From: Dioscorea cayenensis subsp. rotundata
Taxonomy: Eukaryota; Streptophyta; Magnoliopsida; Dioscoreales; Dioscoreaceae
Assembly: GCF_009730915.1 (NCBI RefSeq)
Contig: NC_052478.1
Span: 10,649,552-10,713,551 of the forward strand
DNA: 64,000 nt
Direction: 5' to 3'
Shown here: in pieces, positions 13,022 through 22,848 of the stretch
How the letters are laid out: every line of letters starts with the position of its first letter
Numbering within the stretch: position 1 is the stretch's first letter
Notes under the pieces: model-generated
Told to the model about the DNA's origin: nothing
What the model saw: the letters and a program-made list of their open reading frames with translations, nothing else
The model's database searches: none
Program-made: the position numbers and the translations under genes

Positions 13022-15069
13022 TGTTAGTGCAACCGCACTATTTAAATTGGCATGATTTGACACCAAGGCAGATGACGTGGCAACCATGGTAACAAGGCAT
13101 AATTGATGACATGGAAAGTTTGGTGACATGGTAAGTAGACTTGGAGTGCAAGGCAAACATCTTGAAGATCTTGGTGGAGCCATTTTTAGTAAGTCTATAA
13201 CATGGAGGCAAATATCTTGAAGATCTTGGTGGTATTATTCTTGGTAACTTGTTCAACTTGAAGACAAGATCATATCAAGACCATACTTAGAGAGATGTGA
13301 TTGAAGACTAAATATGGTGGAGCTTATTTGAAGAATTATCTATTCATGGTATGAATGAAGGAGATATGATTTGAAGAATCCTTGATGAAGATTGATTGAA
13401 GTCTATTGAAGGCAAGATTTGAGGACCAAACTTGGGTGAATTGAAGATCAAGTTTGGAGAATCTTTGAAGACCAAATTTAGGTGGATTGAAGACCAAGTT
13501 TGGCAAGTTTCGTGAAGACGCACAATGACGTGCGCCCCTTGCGAGGGGACTGCGTGATGAGGAACCCGAGGAGGTAGGCTAGTTCTGGCGATCGGGATCG
13601 GGAGATTTGGGTCGCATCGACTCGGACTCAAGCATGACCGGGAGGTTGATGGGTCTTGAGGTCGTCCTGCAACGTAACCGTAACTCGCTCAAGTCGCGAT
13701 CGGGTGCCATGTTGCAATTCATGTTACAACAGGAGTTGCAACAGCTAATTTCGGCAGGTTTTTAAATTAGTAGCCGCGGAGATTCTAAAAGAGGTATGTG
13801 CTATATTTGGGACGTTGAGGCGTCTGTATAAGCTACCTTGCTCATAGATTGTAAGTGTGACTCTTGGGTGACTCTTGGAGGAGAGTGTGTGAGCACCAGA
13901 CAATCTAGAGAGGGTAATGAATTTTATTGTTGAGAGTGTGAGTGACAAGTGTTTGTACTCATCTATTTTTCAATGTTGTCAGACCCGGACCGGCCCGGCC
14001 GGTTCAACCGGAAAAATCGGGAACCGGCCATGTGGCCGGCCCGGGTATACCCCATTGACCCGGGTATTAAAAAACCCGGTGTTAACCCGGTGACCCGGGC
14101 GGTTCAACCGGGAACCGGTTGACCCGGCCGGGTCAATCGGATCACAATGTTTAATTTTTTTTTTACAATATTTAATCATTTATTATTATTTTCTCATTAA
14201 AAACCACAAAATCGTGTATATTTATTAATATTAATTTATAATTTATAATCAATAAATAGAATTACAATATATATATATATATATACCAACAAAAATTAAC
14301 ATTTAAAAAAATAAAAATATATTAATGTATTATGTAAATACTTTTCTAAAAAAATTTAATTTATTGAGAAAAATAAAACAATAAATGAGTGTAATTTTTA
14401 TTATAAAAAAATATAAAAATTAAAGTATTCTAATTAAATAAAAAAATATATGAAAAATTTAAAAACAAAAATAAAAAAACTCAATTGAGATATAAAAAAA
14501 GTAGTGAATTAAATTTCTTATTTATTTTTAACAAAATCAACCAATAAACAAATAAATAAATAAATAACACCGAGAGAAATTTGATAATTATATATTAATA
14601 TATTAAATTTGTAAATATTTAAAAAAATGTAAAAAAATAAATGACAAAAATTAGAAAACTCCCATCGTATATAAGGTCATTTATCAATTTAAATATCAAA
14701 TTTGAGTAGGTTTTTATAATATAATTATGGATTTAATATTATATTTGCTTATTATTAATTATTATAATATTTTTTTATATTTAATTATTGACCCGGTTCA
14801 ACCCCGGTTCGACCCGATTGAACCCATTGACCCCTGACCCCTGGGCTTAGCCGGGTCTAACAACCATGCTATTTTTACCTCTTTTAGTGGATTATTTATC
14901 TCCAAGCTTGGCCTCCCAGACGTAGGCGAGGTGACGCTGAACTGGGTTACCAACGTTGTGTGTCTCATTGTGTTTGTTTGTGTGTCTCCTTCTTTGTTGG
15001 TTTGTGTGAGACTTCTATGAGTACTTGAGTATTACATAATACCCACAAACCACACCTGAGAAACTAACA
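13022..15069 (+). mobile_element. solo LTR (Ty1/copia-like), split by a hAT element
   Basis: Begins TGTTAG and ends CTAACA (perfect 6-bp inverted termini with TG...CA) and is flanked by GAAAC on both sides (13017-13021 and 15070-15074), a 5-bp retroviral-type target duplication. There is a TATA-like motif near 13824. The 3' part (about 14880-14990) has the 'gtggattatttatctcc ... agacgtaggcgaggtg ... gaactgggttacc' layout common in plant copia LTR R-U5 regions. No internal gag/pol or second LTR follows, so it is a solo LTR left by recombination. Without the nested hAT element it is about 1.14 kb. A truncated inverted relative lies at about 19760-20989. Confidence 0.8.
13971..14868. mobile_element. 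hAT-type non-autonomous element (innermost layer)
   Basis: An 8-bp target duplication, CTATTTTT (13963-13970 and 14869-14876), flanks inverted termini CAATGTTGTCAGACCCGG and, from the right end, CATGGTTGTTAGACCCGG. Subterminal DNA is packed with CCGGTTCAACCGG and GACCCGG variants on the left (13980-14140) and right (14790-14860), while the centre is AT-rich and non-coding. 898 bp, no transposase. It sits within the solo LTR and is therefore younger than it. Same family as 21685-22470. Confidence 0.85.
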
Positions 15070-15545
15070 GAAACAATCCCCTAAGGTATTCGGATATTGA
15101 TGAACCCTGAGATGTAATTTTGTATTGGACATTGGATATTGGTTTATATTTGTGATTATTTTGGTTGTGACTCAATTGTGCTTTTTTATTGCAATGATTT
15201 CCATATAAGGAGAGTTTGATTTCATGCTTGATTCTTGTGTATGGGATTGAGAAATCATGATGCATATATATTTCACAATTCAAGGGAATTAAGCATATAT
15301 CTAGAAATAGAGGGGTTGTTCATTAACTTAAGAAAGGGATGAATATGACTTAGAAGCACCCATGGTCCAATCAACTCAAAAATAGCTTGATATCCTAGTT
15401 TAGAGCTGAACTAAACATCCTTGGGGGATACCGTGTCCGGATACCTTCCTTTTATGTTTGATAGAGTCTTTGTTAATTTAGCTTGTTTATTTTAGCTTTT
15501 GACTTATTTTTAATTTGTTTATCAATGTCACAATTAGTTATTACT

Positions 15546-15754
15546 AGTACTTCCTATCCCCCACCGTCGCCGGCCGACAACCCCTCTCTCACTTTTACTT
15601 CTCTCTCTTCTCTCTGCCCCCTGCCCCAGCCGACCCCCTCTCTCTCACCCTTTTACTATTCTATATATATATATATCTTTATTGGTTTTTTATTTTTAAT
15701 TTTTTAATTTTTTTAATGGCCGACCCTCTCCTGCCCTTTTACTTCTCTCTCTCT

Positions 15755-15812
<58 letters not shown>

Positions 15813-16766
15813 TATAGCTTTTTTAGTTTTATTTTTTAAATATCCCTTTTTTAGGGTTTTTATTTAATCTAAAAAACAAATCATTTTTACAAATTAATAC
15901 CTATAATCTAAAATATAATAATTTTTAAAAATATTTACAAAAATTATTATTTGATCTATTGATATGTTTATAAATAATTTTATATTTTTATGTAGTATAT
16001 TTTTTAAAATCTATATTTTATTTTTTACAAATGTTCTTTGTCAGAAAGGCGGGCGCGCAAGATTGGTTTTGGTTTTTTATAAATTAATTTATTTAATATA
16101 TAAAATTATATAATTAGTAAAATTTTTAAAAATTATTGTTTGAAACTTAACTTTTTAAACTAAACTATATATAACATAGGAATAAATTTAAAATTTATAA
16201 AAATTTTATTAATTGAATTTTATCTTTTATAATTCACCCCCTATCTTATAATTTCTGGCTTCGCCATTGCTTATAATCAACAATCTTGCATTCATACACA
16301 CTATTATTACTTAATATGACTTGTACACTTGCAGAAAATCACAAATCAGCTCAACAACATTTAAGCATGGTCTTCCTCTCCCCATCGCCAATCCACCAGA
16401 AAGTTCGACTGAGCACAATTTGCTTTTTCTCCAAGTCGTTGGGATTACTTTCAGATCATCACCCTCAAAATGCTTACTCACCTTATTTAGCAACACTAAC
16501 TAGGGTTTTTGAAATTTTTAATTATTATTTTATATAATTTTTTAAAAATGGGGATTATTTGCGTAAATCATGCAAATAATCAATATTCTTATTTTTAACA
16601 AAATTGTCAAGTTAATTATTAACCACGAATTTATTAGAACAATTACCAATTTAACAATAGCATTAATGTTTCGTTGGGCAAGCTTATTAAAAACATGTTA
16701 CATAATAATAATTAAAAAATTTCAGATTTAGTTCTTAAAATATTAAATTGTGAAATTGGTTCAACC
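15546..16766. other. intergenic, pyrimidine-rich and AT-rich repeats
   Basis: No gene seen. Contains CT-rich low-complexity DNA (about 15590-15795), AT-rich spacer, and a 'tttctggcttcgccattg' stretch (about 16252) that resembles the terminus of a plant hAT element without a partner. The small open frames at 15483-15707 and 16286-16537 are not supported. Confidence 0.6.
15741..15808. repeat. (CT)n followed by (TA)n microsatellite
   Basis: A compound simple repeat: CT units with a few CCT interruptions, then alternating TA. Confidence 0.9.
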
Positions 16767-17643
16767 GAGGCCCGGCCCTAGGCATAGTCTACCAAGGGCT
16801 ATGCCTAGGGCCCCACAATTTTGCAGAGCCCCATATATTTTATTTTATTTTTAATTATATTTAATATTTTTATATATTATTTTATCTGCATAATTATAAT
16901 TTTAAAAATTCTAATTCTTTTCTGAACTATAAAACATAATTTATGATATATCAATATCCAATAAATTTGGTGTTATAATAAGACCCAAATTTTTTTTAAA
17001 GTACCATAATTCATTTTTAATGTTATATTTAAAATTTTCAATTACTATTATCTTATAATATAATTATAATCTTGAACATTTTAAGTGTTTACGAAACTAT
17101 AAAACTTAATTTATAATAATATCACTATGCAATAAATTTGGTCTTAGCCCCGTAATTTTCTAGGACCCCATAATTCAAATTTTTTTTCAAAAGAATTAAA
17201 AGAATTATATTTAAAATTTTCAATTACTATTATCTTATACACATAATTATAATCTTAAAATTTTAAATATTTTTTAAAACACAATACTTAATTTATGATA
17301 ATTTCAATATGAAATAAATTTGATCTTATAATGGCCCCATAATTTTTAGGCCTTACAATTCATTTTTTTAAATTATATTTTAGATTTTTATTTACTATTA
17401 TATATTATTATCATATATGGATGATATTATGTTATTGTTATCACTCGGTCTTTTGATGCATTGTAAGTAATATATAAATGATTAAAAAAATCCCATATCT
17501 ACTTTTTTTATCAATATTTTATTTTATTGTAATTATTAATAATGATGTATATTTTTATTTTTATAATGTATTTATTATTTAATAAAAACATTTAAAAAAA
17601 AATTATCATGCTTAGAGTCTCGTTATCACTAAGACCGGCTCCC
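16767..17643. mobile_element. hAT-like non-autonomous element with internal tandem repeats
   Basis: Flanked by GTTCAACC (16759-16766) and GTTCCACC (17644-17651), an 8-bp duplication with one difference. Termini are GAGGCCCGGCCCTAG and, from the right end, GGGAGCCGGTCTTAG (10 of 15 match). The interior has about three diverged units of roughly 180 bp; for example 'caattactattatcttata' recurs near 17038 and 17219. No coding sequence. The terminal match is imperfect, so this is an old copy. Confidence 0.6.
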
Positions 17644-17982
17644 GTTCCACCTATTGTGTTTTAAACACCTTTTAAGAAAATCCCAATCTATTAAAATATA
17701 ATTAAAGCGTGTTTATTATTTTTGTTATATAGTCTTTTCAAATAAAATTTGAAATTCAAAATTCCAGCAAAGGATATGAAGGTCTTTTTCCCATAAGAAA
17801 TAACACTGTTAGTAAAGAGTTGGAACAAAAAATAAAATAAAAAACGTGGGTCATACAGTGCCCTCAACTAAACCCTGATAATTTTTAATAAAAAATTTAA
17901 AAGGAGAAAAAATTATATTGGTGATCCACTTGTCTCACTTAGGCAAGAAAGAGGTAGGCAAATCTACATTTGCATTCAATTG

Positions 17983-17988
<6 letters not shown>

Positions 17989-18013
<25 letters not shown>
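17989..18013. repeat. (GA)n microsatellite
   Basis: Twelve GA units directly upstream of the tandem-repeat array at 18040. Confidence 0.9.
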
Positions 18014-18039
18014 TGTGTACAAGATGATGTTGAGGAAAA

Positions 18040-19060
18040 GGAGCAATCTAAATTTGCATTCACTTGGCGTTGACAATGTGCAAGAAATGGAGCCAAGTAC
18101 AAGTTTTAATGATGATCACCAAATTTGCATTCACTTGGCATTGACAATGTGCAAGAAATGGAGCCAAGTACAAGTTTTAATGATGATCAGGAAAAGGAGC
18201 AATCTAAATTTGCATTCACTTGCCATTGACATGTGCAGGAAATGGAGTCAACTAATGTCGTTATCTAAGTGTGTGTACACGTTTGGATGATGTAGACGAA
18301 AAGGAGCACTCTAAATTTGCATTCACTTGCCATTGACCATGTGTAAGAAAATGAGTCAATTAGACCATGGGCAGAGTCAAACCAAGTTAGCTGAATTTAT
18401 AATTAATAAAATTTAAGCTTACCCAAAACTCAGTCTAACTCGATAATATAGGGTTAATTTTTGTCAGAATACGTCCGTATTTTATGACCTTCAACCAAGG
18501 TCGCCCAAACCTGCCCAAATAAGTTTTTTTATCAAATAATAAATAAGTTATAAAAAAAATTAACAATAATATTAATCTGTGAACTCCACAGAATATTATT
18601 CTATAAAACACATTAAAATTAGAATACCAAATATACTATTCAGTCACAACATCTAAAATTCAAACCATTATGGCTAATGACAATCAACAATAATCAATAA
18701 TCAGGCCAAGTAGACCAACTATTCATATTTAATCAATTCAAAATAGTAGCCAATGCCTTAAATTTACACATACAATATATTAATATTTGAATTATATATA
18801 TATAAGTATATATATATAACTAATTAATAAATATATTATATAATTTGGACCGGTCCTAGGCCCGGCCCCGGGCTTTAATAATAACATCCAAACCCGACCT
18901 GTTTTTAAAATAGGTTCTATATTTTATTCAAGGCCTAGTCATCGGGCTTTGTATATTTGTCCAAACCCTCCCAATTTTCAGGCCGCCCTTCGGATTTAAG
19001 CGAGTAGCCCAACCCTTGAACTGGTCTAGAGTCAATTAATGTCTCTTTATCTAAGTTTTT
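18040..19060. repeat. tandem-repeat array of four diverged units, last unit split by a hAT element
   Basis: Units start with 'aatttgcattcacttg.c.ttgac.atgtg' and begin near 18050, 18122, 18208 and 18312. Units 1 and 2 continue through 'aagaaatggagccaagtac'; units 3 and 4 continue with 'gagtcaa.taatgtc...tatctaag'. Unit 4 is interrupted after GAGTCAAT by the element at 18361-19028 and resumes at 19037 with 'taatgtctctttatctaag'. A 91-codon open frame (18015-18290) simply follows the repeat and is not convincing as a gene. Confidence 0.8.
18361..19028. mobile_element. hAT-type non-autonomous element inside the tandem array
   Basis: Perfect 8-bp target duplication GAGTCAAT (18353-18360 and 19029-19036). 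Inverted termini are TAGACCATGGGCAG on the left and TAGACCAGTTCAAGGG from the right end. 668 bp, non-coding, with a GC-rich right part (18840-19020) full of 'ggcccgg' and 'gggcttt' words. The TAG... start and 8-bp duplication fit the Ac/Ds-like hAT class. The family differs from the CCGGTTCAACCGG type at 13971 and 21685. Confidence 0.85.
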
Positions 19061-19760
19061 TTTTCTTCTCTTCTTAATAATAAAATTACTACCTTAATTT
19101 TCATTCAACTCACTATAGACTCACATTAATTTTATAAATCATTACTTCTGTTTGCATTTTATTTCAATAAATCAATAAAAAAGTATAAACTATTTTTTTT
19201 TTTTACAAATTTATGACAAACACTCTTTATTTAAAAGAAATTAAAGATGTGCACAAATGTGAAATAAATATCTCAACATATATGTGCATTCACCTTAATC
19301 TTGAGTCCTCCTTGTAACAAACATTTTATGCAAAAAGACACAGTGCTAGTGCACTAAGTGTGCGTTTGGATGGGGGTTTTGATTACCCAGGAATGAGAAT
19401 GAGCACATATCTCAAGAGAAGCATATGTTTGGGGAAGGTAAGGAATGGGAATGGATACCCTGGTCAAAGCAATAGATGGTTAATCTTCAATACCCCATAA
19501 TATTTAATTGCAACATATTCAATATATATATATATATAATTTTTAAAATAAACAATAATAATAATAATACGAGCTATTTAACGTATATATTTAATTATAA
19601 TTATTAAAATGGATAATAATATCTAAATATTTATAATAGTTATTTGTAGTAGGTAATTTACTCATAATAAAAATAAATTATTTAGTTAATATAAGATAAT
19701 AATAAAAATATATAATATTCAAAATATTTCACTAATAAAAAATTTAACAAAGAGTACAAC
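19040..19760. other. intergenic, with one apparent MITE end
   Basis: No gene seen. At about 19360-19470 the words 'gtgtgcgtttggatggggg' and 'atatgtttggggaagg' resemble the end of a plant TIR-type MITE, but no matching inverted end was found, so it may be truncated. The remainder is AT-rich. Confidence 0.45.
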
Positions 19761-20989
19761 TCCCCCTTTCTCACTCAAGACAAAGAATACCCTTTTAAGA
19801 TTGCCCGATGCACACTCTCCTCAACCCTCACTAAAGGGTCTCTCACTTGTGGCTCATCCTACATCTTCAAGCAGGATATCTTATATAGACGGACCTATGT
19901 CCATTTGATCTTTCCTCTTTTAGAATTCTCCGCGGCTTCCTAACTTGGATACCTTCCAAAGTTAAATATTGCAACATCCAGTTGCAACATTGCCCACTTT
20001 ACTGAACATGACTGAGTTCTAGCTAGTTGTACCCAAATCTGAGACCTTCAACCTTACTGGTTCCTTTAGTCCGCCTTGTAGCAGTTGACTCGACCCGAGC
20101 TCCTCCTGTCTGCAGCTGCTTCTTTCCTCGCGTTATTTCAGCAAGTCTCCTCTCCCGAGGAACGCGCCTGCCAAGGCACACGCAATCATCTCACCAAAGA
20201 TGGTCACCGAAGATCTCTCGATCTTCTTTCCAAACTTGGTCCAAGTTTGGTCTTCCCGAATGATCTTCGTTTGACTCATGGAAATATTGTTACTAAACTT
20301 GATCTCGTCTCATCCAAGTTTAGCTTTCAATATCTTCAAGCATGATCTCCAATCATCCATACTTGAATCTTCAAATCTTCAATCAAATCTCAAGTAATCT
20401 TCAATTAATCTTCAATATGCGATTTGTCGCCTTGAATAGTTCCGCCCATAATTAGCTCTTAGATCTCCCTTAAGATTGTGTTGCTAAATATGGTCTTGAT
20501 AATCACATTGGTTTGTCCTTGCCTATCTTAGTTTGTGTCTTCAAATAGCTTTACACCAAACTAAGTTCCATGCAATCTTCATGATGATCTTTTATTCTTG
20601 CTAACAATAGAACATTCATCTCACTCTCTTTAAGATAGATCTTTTCTAAAAGGAGTTTTACCAAAGATATAATTTATCATCACGGATCTTACCAAGGATA
20701 GCTAAACATTCCTAAAATAAAACTTGCCCTTCTTGAAGAGATCCTTTTAACTTGATGCTCTTTCTAAAATTAATTAATCATCACATGAACCATTGAGAGG
20801 AATTTCACATAGTCTTCAAACATGATCTTCTAGTCTCATATCTTCAAATATCATGTCACAGAGCTTTAGCTACATCATTATCTTAGTCACTCTTTCTTTT
20901 TGCCAAGTCATCATTGCTACATCATCTTCCTTTGCCATATCACGTCTTGGTTTGTCACATAATGCCAATCCACATCATCAGACCTAACA
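19760..20989 (-). mobile_element. truncated copia-like LTR, relative of the solo LTR at 13 kb
   Basis: Read on the minus strand this starts TGTTAGGTCTGATGATGTGG (right edge at 20989) and shares words and order with the solo LTR at 13022-15069: 'tgacatgg' and 'gaagatc' clusters, then 'agccgcggag.attctaaaagagg' (19926-19950 here, 13773-13795 there), a TATA-like 'tatataagat', and 'gagtgtg'. Its U5 end is missing: the sequence left of about 19760 is unrelated, so no target duplication can be shown. The small open frames at 20027-20345 fall inside it and are not genes. Confidence 0.6.
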
Positions 20990-20994
20990 AAAAC

Positions 20995-21520
20995 CTTACA
21001 TAAAGACCGTGTGAATGGACTAAGCTACTAGCGTATATTTTGGTAAATTTATGATAAAAATATAAATTATGATAATTAAATTAACAATTAATATAGATTA
21101 TGATAGAGTTTGTGACCCAAATTCTATTCCACTTAATCTAAAAAAACTTGCTACGTAAATTATATGATATTTTAAGCTGTAACTCAAATTTTTAGAACTT
21201 ATTCAAAAAAAAATTTAGGTTGTTAAACCACATTTAAGATGAGTAGGTCAAGATACCATATTGAAGTCAAGTCAACTCAATATGTAAATTAAGGTAAATT
21301 TATTTATTTTTAGTTTAAATTGATCAAAGTTAATTAATTCACCCATCCTATACTTAATTTTCAACATAATAAAATCATTGTTTTTTTTTTCCGTGGTTTT
21401 CTAATTATAGGATTTTCATATTAATCTTTGTATTATTATTATTTTTCTTTAATTTATTTTTATTTTTTTAAACTACATAAATAGATTTATATAATAAAAA
21501 AAATATTGAAGTAGTGAATT
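20995..21520. other. AT-rich intergenic spacer
   Basis: I see nothing coding or repeated here. Confidence 0.6.
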
Positions 21521-21524
21521 TTAA

Positions 21525-21655
21525 ACTCAACCTAAATTCCCGGGTGAGCAGTGTATGAACAATACGGGGGAATAGTACTATCAAAGGAGAGATTTGAACC
21601 CATAACCTCCCCCTTGGTGTCATACCATTAGGCTATCCAATGATTGACTTCATTT
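21525..21655 (-). mobile_element. tRNA-derived SINE (or SINE head)
   Basis: On the minus strand an A-box-like TAGCCTAATGGT (21635-21624) is followed by a B-box GGGTTCAAATCTC (21601-21589), spaced as in tRNA-derived pol III promoters, then a body running left. The tRNA-like region does not fold as a complete tRNA by eye and has no clear anticodon stem, so it is a SINE rather than a tRNA gene. Tail and target duplication are unclear. Confidence 0.6.
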
Positions 21656-21684
21656 AAATTTTCATTCCACTCCAGTATCAAAAC

Positions 21685-22470
21685 CAATAATTTAAAAACT
21701 GGACCAGACAGGCCGGTTCAACCGATTTAACCGGGAACCGGTCGTTAAACCGGTCCGATTAGTCACATAAAGTACTAAAAAACAGGATCAGCCGGTTCAA
21801 TCAGTTCAACCGATGAACCGGTGAATCTATTGGACCGGACCGACTAATCTATTAATTTAAATTATTTAATTGATTTATTTATTTTATAATTAAAAACTTA
21901 AATAAAGTTAATAAACTTATTAACTCAATCCAAATTTCAAAAAGGCAAAAAAAAAAGTAAAAAGGCAAGTTGTGTAAAGATATTAATATATTATAATTTA
22001 TTATCATTAATTTATTATAATTAACTTATAATTTTATACTAATTAATAATTAAATCATTAAAGTTAAAGTGTTAAAGCGTTAAACTAAACATTTGAACGG
22101 TTTAAGTTTTATTTTTTAATCATTATTGTTGTTGTATACTTGTATACTTATATTTTATTTATTTATTTATTTTTTTAATATTTATTGTATAGTTGTATCA
22201 TTGTATATTTGTATTTAAAAAATTTTAATTTTATGTAAAGTTGAGACTTTGTGACCTTATAAATGTAATTTAATTTTGTATCTTTATTATTATTATTTTC
22301 TTATTATTTTCTTATTTTTTTACTTATTTTTTAATGTTTTTAATTTTTAAATATTTATTTATTTGAAAAAATTAAATCCTGTTGAACCGGCCAGTCCAAC
22401 CTGTTCAATTGGTTGGACCTAAACCGTTTGCCTAACCGGGTCGTCAATCAGTCTAGTTATTAAAACATTG
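21685..22470. mobile_element. hAT-type non-autonomous element, second CCGGTTCAACCGG-family copy
   Basis: Flanked by ATCAAAAC (21677-21684) and ATGAAAAC (22471-22478), an 8-bp duplication with one difference. Left end CAATAATTTAAAAACTGGAC; right end, reverse complemented, CAATGTTTTAATAACTAGAC. Both ends carry CCGGTTCAACCG-type subterminal words (21700-21850, 22380-22445) with an AT-rich centre, as in 13971-14868. 786 bp, non-coding. The mismatches indicate an older insertion than the 13971 copy. Confidence 0.75.
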
Positions 22471-22848
22471 ATGAAAACCAAATTCAAATATCATCTAATT
22501 AAGTTTTAATTATTAATAAAATCAAAAACCATTGTCTGTTTGCTGTTCGCTGTTTGGGGCAAAACACTTATCAAATGAAGTCTAATGGCAAATCAAAGAT
22601 TAAAAACCAACATTGAGGGTAAATTCGTAAAGTTTTATTCCAGACCGCAAAAAGGAAAGAAGCTCGAAGTTCAAAGCATCCAACCGCCCAAAAGTCTTTC
22701 CTTTTTGGAGGTCGAGAGAGACAGCTCGCGCGCTCGAAAGGCGGAGGTTCGTGCTCTCGATCTCCCGTTGATTCTTCTCAATAAGAAGCCATTCATCGCT
22801 TAGCGTTGCGGTGTTCATCGTTGTCTACATCTCATTTGCTTGAATTCT

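Larger units (their letters stand above)
12268..15080. mobile_element. MITE, PIF/Harbinger-like, split by a later insertion
   Basis: The left end reads GTGGCTGTTTGGTTGGGG. The right end, reverse complemented, reads GGGATTGTTTCGTTATGG, an imperfect inverted repeat. CTA flanks both ends (12265-12267 and 15081-15083), close to the TTA/TAA targets of PIF elements. Without the solo LTR (13022-15069) and one copy of its GAAAC duplication the element is about 760 bp. No coding sequence. Confidence rests mainly on how cleanly the outer sequence rejoins when this is removed. Confidence 0.55.
11620..15545. mobile_element. older LTR-retrotransposon-like sequence (outermost layer of nest)
   Basis: The sequence on the left (about 11620-12267) and right (15081 to about 15545) reads continuously once the inserted elements are removed: '...gaactaaacctcCTAaggtattcgg...'. 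It looks like the U3-R-U5 of a plant LTR: a TATA-like motif near 11973-11983 and a long non-coding, moderately GC-containing body with 'ggccgtgt'-type words. I could not define its ends or target duplication, so the superfamily is open (Ty3/gypsy is my guess). Confidence 0.4.

Noticed and set aside
18015-18290. 91-codon + frame
   Set aside because: It only follows the tandem-repeat units, and its repeated text comes from the DNA repeat; no start context or homology seen.
20027-20345. Two overlapping + frames of 78 and 86 codons
   Set aside because: Both lie inside the minus-strand truncated LTR, in the antisense direction.
21589-21635. Possible tRNA gene on the minus strand
   Set aside because: A- and B-box words are present but no complete cloverleaf with an anticodon arm and acceptor stem can be drawn; better explained as a SINE head.
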